A stretch of DNA of 64,000 nt from Zelopaecilomyces penicillatus (Eukaryota; Ascomycota; Sordariomycetes; Hypocreales; Pseudodiploosporaceae). Positions 22,760 to 33,132 of the stretch are shown one piece after another. The translations under genes and the position numbers were made by a program. Below the pieces are notes generated by a model that ran no database searches, was not told the DNA's origin, and was given only the letters and a program-made list of their open reading frames with translations. The stretch's first letter is position 1. Each line of letters begins with the position of its first letter. The stretch lies in assembly GCA_005765155.1 (NCBI GenBank), contig VCCP01000005.1:1984001-2048000 (forward strand). The letters are read 5' to 3'.

Positions 22760-24200
22760 TACTTTATTGGCTTAAAGCATCTGCTCTACTGTTTTTGGAT
22801 CCTTTATAATGGATGATTTTATAGTTATAATCCGCAAGGGTCTCTATATAGCAGGTTTATTATATATTTAACTTCTATATAATAGTAAAGTAAAAGATAT
22901 TCTTATGATTAATAAAAACCTTTATTTAATAATTGCTTCCTTATAAATAATATAAGAATTTATTAAAAGCTTTGATAATAGCTATAAATTCCTTATTATA
23001 GATTGGATAATTAAGTTCTGCTCTATAAAGTTTCTTAGAGTAGAAGGCAATAGGTTATAGTCTATCTTTATTATCTTATTATCCAATCTATACTCTAATA
23101 GTATAGTTTAAAGCATTAGTTTTAAGTTCTATAGGTTTATCTGGATTATATATTGCTAGTATAGGTTCTTTATAGATTTATTTCTTAAGTTCTTTAAATA
23201 TAATATCTATATTAGGTTTTTATAGAAATTTATAATCTTTCTTAATATATTCGATAAGTGATATAACTATTTTACTATAATTATAGATGAACTTTTAATA
23301 GTAGTTAATAAAGCTTAAAAACTCTTATATATTTATAATGTTTTATAATATCGGCCAATTATATATTATAGTGATTTTTATTGATTTTATTTGAATTTTA
23401 TTTAGTAAGAAGATATGTCCTAGGAAGGTAATTATTTGCTTATAAAATTTATATTTTTCTGATTCAATAAGAAGATTATTATCTTAAAGTAATTATAATA
23501 CCTTATAGATATATTCTCTATATTCTTTTTCTAGTTAAGAGAAGATTAGAATATTATCTAGATAGACTATTATAAAGATATCCAAATATTCTTAAAGAAT
23601 ATTATTGATTATATACTAGAATATTATAGGGATATTAATTAAGCTAAAAGGCATTATTAAATACTTAAAAAGTCCAAACTTGATTCTAAAAGTGGTTTTC
23701 TATTTATTGCCTTTCTTTATTCGAATCAAGTTATATACTCCTTTAAGGTCTAGAGTAATAAACCAATTCATTCTATATAATCGATTATATAGTTTATTAA
23801 TTAACAATAAGAGTATCTAATCCTTGATTATAACTGTATTCAATAATCGGTAATCCATAACCAGTTATAGCTTGCTATTCTTTTTTGATATAAATATAAT
23901 AGGGTATCCTACTTTGGATATGAATGATTAGATATATCCCTTTTCTAGCATTTTATTAAGATACTCTTATAATATTTCAAGTTCCTTAGTATTCAGTATA
24001 TAGATCTTAATAAAAGTAGGCTTCTTTTTATCTATAATCTGAATTTCATAGTCCTATTGGTTATATAAAAGGAGCTTTATTTCAAGCTCTTTATGAAATA
24101 GTTTAATATACTTATAATATTCTTCCAGTATAGATATAAGTCGTTTTTCTATATCTAAGGATGATTTATCCTTGGAGTATTCTTATAATTGCTTTATTAT
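22760..24200 (-). pseudogene. Reverse transcriptase and RNase H remnant, family 3
   Basis: On the minus strand RT begins near 24190 and shows L-N-K-M-L-E-K-G-Y-I and G-Y-P-I-I-F-I-S-K-K-N-S-K-L-Q-L-V-M-D-Y-R-L-L-N (about 23830-23980), which is textbook Ty3. The catalytic box near 23560 is V-Y-L-D-N-I-L, with Y-L-D-D changed by GAT to AAT. RNase H follows at about 22830-23150. Domain order and spacing are normal for a Ty3 element. Confidence 0.9.
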
Positions 24201-24559
24201 TATCCTAAGGGTAGTAATAACCCATCGAGTTTATTATTATTAACTATTATATTGTTTTTTGGTATGATTTCCTAATAGGAGGCCCTTCTTAATAGTTATA
24301 AAGTATACTTTCTTTACTTTGCCTATTATTATTAAATCTTTATAATTTCTTAGAAATGATATAATATCACTCTATTATATCTAGCCTATCTTCCAATCGA
24401 TCTATAGGTTACTATTAAATAACCAGAGATAGCCTAATATAAGTTTATATTCTTTAGTATCTATTATATTGAATATAGTATTATCTTAATATCCTTAGAT
24501 TTTAAATTAAAGATAATTAATCTCTTTATTAATCTATCCTCTATTATAGGTAAAGGTAT

Positions 24560-24700
24560 TTCCTTCTAGATTATATAAGGGGTATGGTTCTTCCTTATTA
24601 TATCATAATAGTTGTATATGATTCATAGCTTTTAATAATATATAATTGTTTATTGCTCTACTATCTACTAAAGCATAGAAATAATATCCTATAATCTATA
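24560..24700 (-). pseudogene. Aspartic protease remnant, family 3
   Basis: On the minus strand the text reads A-L-V-D-S-R-A-I-N-N-Y-I, equivalent to the retropepsin A-L-V-D-S-G-A-T-G-N-F-I loop with Gly changed to Arg by G-to-A change, followed by K-E-E-P-Y-P-L-Y-N-L-E-G-N. This K-x-x-P-Y-x-L block is common in fungal Ty3 elements of the Tf1-like group. Confidence 0.8.
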
Positions 24701-25099
24701 TTTCTATTATTAGTTTAAGCCTATTAATGCTTATTGTATAAAGGGTCTTTTATAGAGAGTTATATTATAACCCTCTTATAAATGACTTTATTTATTTTTT
24801 GAGTTTCTAGGATTGTATTCCTTATATAGTCTATTGTAATTTATTCTATCCAAGCCTTGAGTAATTATATAGTATAGAGTTCGATTAGCTTGATTTCCTT
24901 TATAGGTTTAGAAATTGAATTCTTATTTATAGAGGTTCTTTATTTCCTTATATATGCATTTATTTTCTTCCATATATTATCTATACTAAGGTTTATTATA
25001 ATTAATTGCTATTATAGCTTTGTATTAAGTTCTTCCTAGGATATTATCTTTTAATAGTTATCTTTTATACTATTATACCAGCTTCTATTATAAATATAT

Positions 25100-27024
25100 A
25101 TCATACTTAAGATTAATATAATTATATAAGTCCTCCTTTCTATAATCTATGAGTTATAGTCTATTATATCCTAATTTAAGCTTTTCCTATTTATAGACCT
25201 TATAATAGATGGACTTGCAGTCTTTATTTTCAGCTCCTTATCTGTATTCTTCTAGGGTCTTAGGGTATAGTTCAAATATATTAATTCTAAAAGGTATAAA
25301 GTACTTAGCCTTATACTAGTCAATAAATTAATCTCCTATAAGGATATTCTTGATTCCTTATACTCCTATATAGTATAAGAAGAATTCATTCTAGATTTTT
25401 GTTTTCTAGTATTAAAAATAGAAGAAATCAATATATAATATCCAACTGATTTCGCTATAGAAAATATAATTAGGGTCTAGGAATATATAATTATCTTTAT
25501 ATTTACTATAATTGGTTTTTAATATAAAGGCTCTTTTAAGGTAGTCTCCTAGGATAAGGATGCCTAGGCCTTCTTTTAATATCTATTTATAAATATATTT
25601 AATAATTATAAGTCAAAGGTTAACTCTATTTATATAGCTTAATACTTATATAAGTTTAATTACTGCTTCCCTAAGGTATTTATAAGTAGTACTCTTAGAT
25701 AGTGGATATAATATAGTATGGTATTAAGTTATCCTAAGAGGTTCTTTATTCTTGGATTCTAAAGAGCTAGAGTCTAAGCTATTACTTATTATTTTATCTT
25801 TAATCAAAGTATTTTCATTATCTATAGCAGGGATTACTTATCGATCTGGAATCTCTTTAAAGTATTCTTCCTTATCTATATCTATATCCAGTTATTGATC
25901 CTATTATATAATATTGGATTAGGTTAGTATGGTCCATAGTATTAGTAACTATTAGGGTATAAGGTATCTATAATTTCCAAGTTATCCTTATCTTTATCCT
26001 CTTTATCCTATTATAATCAGGGTTTATTTATTTATAGCTATAGTATATACGCTTTATTATATATTAGATACTGGTTTCTAAGATTTCTTATTTTTCTTAG
26101 ATTATTTATATTATTAAGAGATATATCTATATTTATTATAGTTATAATATTAGACTTTTAATATATCTCTTTTTTAGGTTATATTGAGTTCTATTCTTTT
26201 AGGATTCAAAGTATATCTATAGGCAATGGGTTCTTCTCTATATCTGCCTTGATTAGACTGGTATTATGATTTTTATCTAAAATCACTTTATCCTAATCCT
26301 TTGGTTTTCCTTTATTTGTATTATATAAACTATCTATTATTAATCTTGATAATCATTCTAATATACTTAATTAAATTTTTAGATCTATTCTCCTTAAAGA
26401 GTTTATCCTTGATTTCTTTCTTAAGTCTATTATAGAAATACTCTATTAATATATCATCTTCCTAGATAATCTATAAGGTAATCTATCTAAATTCTAAGGT
26501 ATAGTTTAAGGTTGATCTATATTAATGTAGTAGTTTGAGTTTTTCGATTGTAGCTCTCTCTTTATCTACTTATCCAAAGACTTCTTTAATTATATCTTTA
26601 AAGTTATTATATTTTTAAAAGATCTTTTTGGTTTTATTATCCTGGTCTTTTTCCTTCTTATTTATATAGTCTCTTATAATAGATTCAAACCATTTAAGGG
26701 CAGCCCCCTCTATATATCCTATAATATATAGGATTTTTATAGATTCCTTTTATAATTAATAAAGATAGAACTAATAATAAGCTTTAAATTATATTAAGAA
26801 TATTTAAAATAATCTAGAATATCTAATGAAAGGTTCTGGTTTATAAGGTTTAATGATTTTACTAAGGTCTTTCTATTTAGCTTATAACTTAGCTTTAAGT
26901 TCTATATTCTTCTTATATAGAGCTTAAAGCTTAATAATAAATAAGATAAGGATTGATTAAATAGTATTTATAATAATTAATTAAGGTAGTTAATAATATT
27001 ATTTAAAGTTATATAGTAACCCAT
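25100..27024 (-). pseudogene. gag remnant, family 3
   Basis: Minus-strand region between the 5' LTR and protease. A possible start ATG lies at 27022-27024, only 19 bp inside the LTR, so the true start may be further in. The text is Ser/Asn/Lys/Gln-rich. A possible damaged CCHC knuckle lies near 25080-25190, where a glycine/lysine pattern fits but the cysteine codons are mostly lost. Called mainly by position. Confidence 0.5.
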
Positions 27025-27043
27025 TGAATAAGAGTTATTAATA

Positions 27044-27500
27044 TATAATATTTAATGAATTCCTAAGGGATAAATCTAATAAAAAGGGTTTATATTAGTA
27101 GATAAGTTAGAGTATTCTAAGCAATATATCTATTATATTAATAATAGATACCAAGTATTATAACCAGGGATTAAGTATTAGTATAGTAAGTGATAATAAA
27201 TAATATAATAAAGTTAAAAATATATTAATAACTATCTAAGCTATATCTAAAGAGTGAAAATTAAGGGTATATATATATATTATGGATTATAATTTGAATT
27301 ATAATCCTTATTACTGGATTATATTTAGAATTATAAGCTATTCTATTGGATTATGGTTTTAAGAGTAATCCTGAGCCTAGGGTTATCTTTAGAATTATAA
27401 TCCAATTCTATTCAGTTCCAAGCCTCTAGTATATACCTAATGACATTATAAGTTATATAACCAAGGCCCATTATATGACCTTAGCTATTAGGTCATAATA
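27044..27500 (-). repeat. 5' LTR of family-3 element
   Basis: 457 bp, aligned end to end with 20016-20472 and visibly more RIP-affected. It starts TATAATATTTAATG where the partner has TGTAATATTTAGTG. GATAA follows at 27501-27505. No primer-binding site could be matched to a tRNA by eye. Confidence 0.92.
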
Positions 27501-28660
27501 GATAAGCTATACCTTTATATCAATTATTATACTCTTAATTAAATAATAAAGAAAAACCAAGCCCTATTATTATTAATCTATAAGATTCTAAATCAACTTT
27601 AAAAAGCAAAGAAATTCATTAAGTTTAATCTTAAAGATATATATTATCAGATATATATTAAAGAAGATAATAAATAGAAGATTACTTTCTAATACTATTA
27701 TAGCTATTTTAAATATTAAGTAATACCCTTTAGACTTATAAATACCCCTATTATATTCTAGGAATATATTAATAATATACTATAAGGCCTTATAGATTAT
27801 ATTTATATTATATATCTGGATGATATCCTAATATATAATAGCAATCTAGATACTTATATAGATAATATATACTAGATACTTTAAAGACTAGAATAAAGCA
27901 GCTTATATATAAACTTATAGAAATATAACTTCAGTATTAATATAATAGTATACCTAGGGTTTATTATTAGCCTTAAAGGAATATATATAAAGAAAGAATA
28001 GGTATAGATAATAGCTAATTAACTATTATCTATTAATATTAAAGATATTTAATAGTTCCTTGATTTTATAGGATTTTATTAATAGTTTATTAAGAACTAT
28101 AATAAGATTACTATACCTCTTATAGATTTAATAAAGGATAAGAAAAAGGGCCCTATATATATAAGAAGCTATAAGTAAGCTGCTTTTAAGGAATTAAAGC
28201 AAAAATTCTTAGAGCAGCTAATACTAACCTACTTTAACCCAGCTGCTTCTATTCATATCAAAACAGATATATTGGATTTCATTATAAGCACTATACTAAT
28301 ATAATATATTAATAGGAAATAGCATTTAATAGCTTATATATTAAGGAAACTTAATAAGATAGAACTATACTATTATATATTAGATATTAAGATATTAGTA
28401 ATTATAGAAGCTTTTTAGGTATAGTATTATTACTTAGCCTACTTAAAATATAAGATTATAATTATAATAAATCATCTAAACCATAGCTATCTAATAGTAA
28501 AATAGAAGCTTTTAAGCTAATAAATAGATATACTCAACCAGTTAGTATTATTTAATTTTAGAATTAAGTATAGATTAGATAGATTAAATCCAGCAAATAT
28601 ATTATTTAAAAGGCTAGATTATATTAATATAGAAGATATCTAAGAATCAAGGAAAGGCTA
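27501..28660 (+). pseudogene. Reverse transcriptase C-terminal part and RNase H, family 2
   Basis: Resumes the RT frame interrupted at 20015. The text covers the consensus D-Y-R-x-L-N ... K-N-x-x-P-L-P and then an intact catalytic Y-L-D-D at 27813-27824. RNase H runs about 28240-28600, with I-K-T-D-I-L-D-F (consensus T-D-A-S-D-x-x-x-G), Y-Y-Y-I-L-D-x-x-x-L-x-I-I and the N-H-x-N block. Stops are mostly TAG and TAA. The survival of Y-L-D-D contrasts with its loss in families 1 and 3. Confidence 0.88.
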
Positions 28661-28879
28661 TTTACTCTTCTTCCTTAAATATTTTTATAATACTAAAGAA
28701 ACCTTAAAAGTTATAACTATATAACTAGCAAAGACTCTAATTATAAATAGACTTCTAAAGGCTAGCTATAAGGGTATAGGGTTATAATTTATATCTATCT
28801 CTTTTATTAAAAGGGTTTCAACTATAATTAAGCAAGTGGCCTGCCTTTAATATATAACCTAAAGAATTTTAACTATAAA

Positions 28880-30100
28880 TAAATAAATGATTTAAAGGAG
28901 CATTACTATAATATTATTAAAGGATATTAATACCCTTATAGTTATATTATTAGAAATATAGAATAATGATTTATTTTGCATCCAAGAATAACCTAAGATA
29001 AATAATTCTTTTAATAAATATAATAGTTAATTAATAGATAATAACCAGCTATTATTATATTTTAGGAAGGTCTTTATTCTAGTTAAAATAAGAACTAAAA
29101 TTTTAATAATACTTTATAATAATCTAATATTAAATTATCAAGGAATTAATAGAACACTAAGATAATTAATAATGATTTATTATTAGAAAGATATAAAGAG
29201 AGATATAATAAAATTTATATAAACCTATAACTCCTGCTAATCAAATAAACCCAGGCAGTATTAATTATATAGCTATCTAGCTACTCTATTAATCCTAGAA
29301 GGACTTTAATAGGAAATCTCTATAGACTTTATTATAGATTTACCTAAATCAAAAACAAAGAATAAGATATATAATAGTATTCTTATTATTATAGATAGAT
29401 ATATAAAATTTTTATTATTTATCCCTATAATAAAGTATATTATTAATAATAGCCTAATAATCTTATTCTTAGATTATATATTTAAATATTTTGGGATACT
29501 ATAGAGAATTATATTAGACTATAGTATAGTATTTATAAATACATTCTAGAAAACATTCTATCACTTATTAGCTTATAAATAGTAACTAAGTATTATATTC
29601 TACCTATAAATAGATAAGCAGATAGAATAGATAAATCAGATAATCAAACACTACCTATAAAGCTTTATTAATAAAGACTAGCTTAATTAAACTATAAGAT
29701 TATTATTAGCTTAATTCTACTATAATATAGTATAATACAGCACTATAGGAGAATCTCTAGCTTATCTATTATATAACTATAAGCTAATAGTATTAATATA
29801 AGATAGAATTCAATTAAGAGGATTATATAAGAGCTCTAAGGAAAGAATCTAGAAGCTATAAATAAGCTATAATATAATAATAAAGGTATTAAAAAGGGTA
29901 TGTTAATAGTATAAAAAGTAATATAATAAGAAAAGATAAGAAAAGCAGTTTAAAGTTAGTGATTAAATAATGATTATTATAAAATACCTTAAGCTAAAAC
30001 ATCCTATAAGGAAGTTAATAAAGAAATTTATAGGCTATTATTAGATTAAGAAGCAGGTAGAAAGCAGTGGCTTGGCTTATTAACTCTAGCTATTAGATTC
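28880..30100 (+). pseudogene. Integrase remnant, family 2
   Basis: A clear chromovirus-type integrase when stops are tolerated: T-L-x-L-I-M-R-Y-Y-x-W-E-x-M near 29170, Y-N-S-C-Q-S-N-K-P near 29230, then S-I-D-F-I-I-D-L-P-K-S near 29320 (first catalytic Asp), I-L-D-Y-S-I-V-F-I near 29515 (second, with R-G lost) and I-E-Q-I-N-Q-I-I-K-H-Y-L near 29630 with the Glu. The tail has K-F-I-G-Y-Y near 30030, normally the G-P-F region before the chromodomain. Confidence 0.88.
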
Positions 30101-30164
30101 AATTAGAATATACAATATATTCAATATTATAAACCTAGAGATATATAATAATAGAGGCGAATCA

Positions 30165-30380
30165 AGTGAGCTAGAAGATAATCCTTTTATACTAGAATAA
30201 TTCTATATAATAGAAAAAATCTTAATATATAAGTAGAATAATAAGTAATAAATATACTATATAAAATAAGAGAATTATAATAATAAGGATAATTATTAAT
30301 TAAGTAAGAGAGATTTCTTAGATTATATAATAATATATAAATATAAAGCTTCTTTATTAAAAACCTAGCTATTAGGGAGT
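30165..30380 (+). pseudogene. Chromodomain, family 2 integrase C-terminus
   Basis: After an R-G-E-S-S-E-L-E-D-N-P-F linker the frame reads Y-I-I-E-K-I-L-N-I, then Y-x-I-K-x-x-N-Y-N-N and a final degraded W-V/E-R block, fitting the chromodomain pattern (V-E-K-I-L-D-x-R ... Y-L-V-K-W-x-x-Y ... W-E-P). Two cage aromatics are recognisable, the third is lost to RIP. This makes the element a chromovirus. Confidence 0.7.
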
Positions 30381-30419
30381 AGGAGTCTTTAATAGTATTA
30401 ATAAAAGCCAAGCAAGTTA

Positions 30420-30835
30420 TTTTCCTAAATACTAGAATCCCTTAAATAATTACCTTAGCAATTATCCTTATTATTATTATTATTATTACTTTTATTATTA
30501 TCCTTATTAAAGGAATTTAATTCTAAAGCTATATTAAAAAGACTATTTAAAGCAGCCTCTATACCAGCCCAACTATTAAGTATAATATAAAAGAGAAGAA
30601 TCATTAATAATAGTATAAAAGCATTATTAATATATACTTATATAATTATTAATAGCTATATCAAGCCTAATTATATATCAAAACTAATATTATATTATTA
30701 AGCCTAGATATTTATAATAACTTAAAGAGAGTTAGCTTAATCTAATACTAATCAAGTCTAAAAATTTAAAGCACTCTTTATAAGAAAAGCTTTATCTTTA
30801 TCTATATTTTATTATACCTTAATATAAATAAGAGT
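30420..30835 (+). other. Family-2 extra region before the 346-bp repeat
   Basis: Follows the chromodomain. It contains a short (TTA)n run at about 30469-30487 and otherwise AT-rich text with frequent stops in every frame. I see no domain. It may be linker sequence or the damaged start of the ORF recognised further down. Confidence 0.4.
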
Positions 30836-30844
30836 AATTATTAG

Positions 30845-31190
30845 CTTTTAGTATATATAATTAAGCGCTTATTTAGCCTTACCTTATATATACTAAAATA
30901 TCTCCTAAAAAGTATTAATAAACAAATAACTATAAAGAATAAAAGAAATAGTATTAAATCAAGCTTTAACTATATCCTATATCAGATAAGGTTATATATA
31001 AATATATAATAATTTACTATCACTCTATAATAGGAATAGTTATTACCTATATAGTATAAACACTAGAGTTTAATAGCTATAGAGTAGTATTTAATAACTT
31101 TTAAATTTAAGCTATAATAAGATATAATATATATTTATCCTATTAATAGGGTTCAAGCTAATTAGCTTTTTTAGGTTCTAGAATAGGATT
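30845..31190 (-). repeat. 346-bp unclassified interspersed repeat, copy 1
   Basis: Flanked by the 9-bp direct repeat AATTATTAG (30836-30844 and 31191-31199). It is homologous over its whole length, in inverted orientation, to 40409-40753. In the orientation of copy 2 it begins AATCCTATTCTAGAACC and ends ATATACTAAAA. It has no terminal inverted repeats, no ORF and no TG...CA ends. A GCTTGAACCCT stretch near the start recalls a pol III B box but no A box is evident. It could be a SINE, a non-autonomous DNA element or an LTR fragment. Confidence 0.65.
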
Positions 31191-31329
31191 AATTATTAGA
31201 TCTTATTTAATCTATATAGCTATATAATACTAATAGACCTTAGGATAGCTATACAAGTATTAATAATAGCCAAGCAACTATAATAATAAATCTTATTTAA
31301 TTATATTATTAATTATTTGCTTATAATAC

Positions 31330-32560
31330 AGAATCAGACTCCTAGCAGCTTATTAGCTATTAGATAAATACTATTATTACCTAATATACTTAATAATAGA
31401 TAAGCTATTGATAATAGCTAATATATCTGCTTTAGTAGGACTTTGCTTAAGAGATACCTTATTAGATATTATCTTCTTCTTAAAAGATATTTTATTAAGT
31501 ATTATATTCTTTATAGCTAAAGGGTTCTTAAGAATATAGATAAATATAACTACTATTATAACCTTAATAATAAAAGATATAGGATATCTATTATTAAAGA
31601 GAAGGAGCAGCTTAAGCATTATATAGAGTCATTTATTAATAATAGATAAAGCTAAAGACTTAAAAATAATAAAAAAGAAGATATAGGTACTATATATTAT
31701 AAAAGAGGCTATAATAATATTAGTATTAGGAAGTGACTTAGAATTACTAAAAGAACTATAAAGCCAAAAATTAATAAAGAAGAAATAGTAAGATAAAACC
31801 TAAGAAAGACTTACTAATAGGAAGTAAAGAAAATACTTAAAAGAGAATCAAGACTAATTAACTTCCTAACCCTTTTATTATCTATCTTATCCCTCTCTTT
31901 ATCTCTCTTACTACTAGTATTATCCTTAAGGATTTAATCTATATAGTTTTTATAAGAGTCTAAATCCCTATAATACTATTAAGCTTAAAAGTAATATAAG
32001 AAGAGAAGCAACTATTAATTAACTATCAATTAATAATTAAGGAATATCCTAAGAGGAATAGAGAGATAGATCATTACTAAAGTCTATCTCCTTTACCTTA
32101 TTAAATAAATTATTATTATCAGATCCTATAAAAGCAGAAGACTTAGAAAAGGATTTCTTAGTCTTAATCAAAGTCTTAAATAAAACCAGAGATTTAATAG
32201 CAAAGATTTTAAGTATAATCAATACTAATATAAAGGAACCCTTTATAATAGCTTTCTTAGTAGTAATCACTACTATATACTCAGTCTTATAATACTTATA
32301 TTATAGCTATATTATTATTTCTTTATTAGCCTTCCTTTACTTCTTATTATCTATATTAGACCTAAAGATCCTTAATAATCTAATATTAAATAAAGCTTTA
32401 AGAGATAAGAAAGCCTATACTAATAGAAAGCTATTATTATATAAGATTAGCTATAAAAAGGTATAAAGAAGAAGGTGATTAATCTATCATTTCTTAATAG
32501 ATCAAAAAGGTAAAACAGCCCCCTTATTATTAAATAAACTAGGAAAGTTAATACTATAAA
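31330..32560 (+). pseudogene. Extra ORF downstream of family-2 chromodomain, unknown product
   Basis: A frame stays in register from 31399 to at least 32466 (I checked 31399, 31683 and 32461) with only TAA, TAG and rare TGA stops. The middle is charged (Lys, Arg, Gln, Glu, Asp) and the later part, about 32070-32280, reads like ordinary protein with alternating acidic and hydrophobic residues. The minus strand also has two short open frames here (31377-31619 and 32049-32270), so strand is not certain. No domain recognised. It may be a second gene like those of families 1 and 3. Confidence 0.45.
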
Positions 32561-32901
32561 TAAGGAAGAAGCTAGAAAGCTATTTATATATAACAAGCAT
32601 ATTTCTAATACTTCTATAAGTCTGATATATTACCTAAATCCTTAGCCTTAAAGAGATAATACTATATAAAGAAATCAGCTAATAATAAGGCTTCTTTTAA
32701 AGGAGTTATAAAATAGGGGACTTCTTATAAAGTATAAAGAGCCTATATATAGAGATTTATAGGGAAGAAATAGAACCTATTAAAAGTTTCACTTTTAATT
32801 AACTATGGTTTCTTTATTAATAGCTAGGCCAGTCAGCTGTTTATAGTTATACGATTATAGCAATAAAGCTACTATTAGTTATTAGGGCTAAGGGCAGCCC
32901 T

Positions 32902-32919
32902 AAAGGAAGGGGGGTATAC
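32902..32919 (+). other. Polypurine tract, family 2
   Basis: AAAGGAAGGGGGGTATAC directly precedes the 3' LTR at 32920, a strong plus-strand primer that fixes the orientation as plus. Confidence 0.85.
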
Positions 32920-33132
32920 TATCAGGACCCCAAAGAGGCCCTATAGAGAACCCATATTATATAGGCTAGGAATATATATATCTATAGAGAGGGCCTTCTC
33001 CTTTAAGAAAAGAAAGAAGGCTAGAGATCAAGCTTCTAGTTATCTACTACTTATCTGCTTATATATAGCAAATTGATACTATTCCTAACCTTCTTCACTC
33101 TCTTCACAACCTCCTAACCTCAGTCCTTAACA
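32920..33132 (+). repeat. 3' LTR of family-2 element
   Basis: 213 bp, beginning TATCAGGACCCC and ending CCTTAACA, followed by AATAG (33133-33137). It aligns throughout with 17261-17473 and keeps more C and G than the 5' copy. Confidence 0.92.

Larger units (their letters stand above)
20016..27500 (-). mobile_element. Family-3 element: chromodomain Ty3/gypsy with antisense ORF
   Basis: A 7485-bp LTR retrotransposon on the minus strand, with 457-bp LTRs (20016-20472 and 27044-27500) and 5-bp duplication GATAA (20011-20015, 27501-27505). Joining the flanks restores the RT frame of family 2. Minus-strand order from the right: gag, protease, RT, RNase H, integrase, chromodomain, then a plus-strand antisense ORF before the 3' LTR. 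RIP is clear but milder than in families 1 and 2, and many motifs remain readable. An older, more decayed relative lies at about 40760-43975. Confidence 0.92.
17261..33132 (+). mobile_element. Family-2 element: chromodomain Ty3/gypsy (chromovirus)
   Basis: A degenerate LTR retrotransposon with 213-bp LTRs (17261-17473 and 32920-33132), 5-bp duplication AATAG, a polypurine tract before the 3' LTR and the order gag, protease, RT, RNase H, integrase, chromodomain, then about 2.5 kb of extra sequence. Removing the nested family-3 element (7.5 kb), the solo family-1 LTR and the 346-bp repeat leaves an element of roughly 7.6 kb. The chromodomain after integrase places it among chromoviruses, whose integrase is steered to particular chromatin. 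It is inserted in copy Z. Confidence 0.9.

Noticed and set aside
30187..30411. Minus-strand ORF of 74 codons
   Set aside because: Antisense to the readable chromodomain of family 2; AT-rich text without features.
31150..31190. pol III B box proving the 346-bp repeat to be a SINE
   Set aside because: The match is partial and no A box is found, so the class is left open.
31377..32270. Two minus-strand ORFs of 80 and 73 codons as an antisense gene of family 2
   Set aside because: Not joined by an open frame, and the plus strand keeps one register over the whole interval; left as an alternative only.
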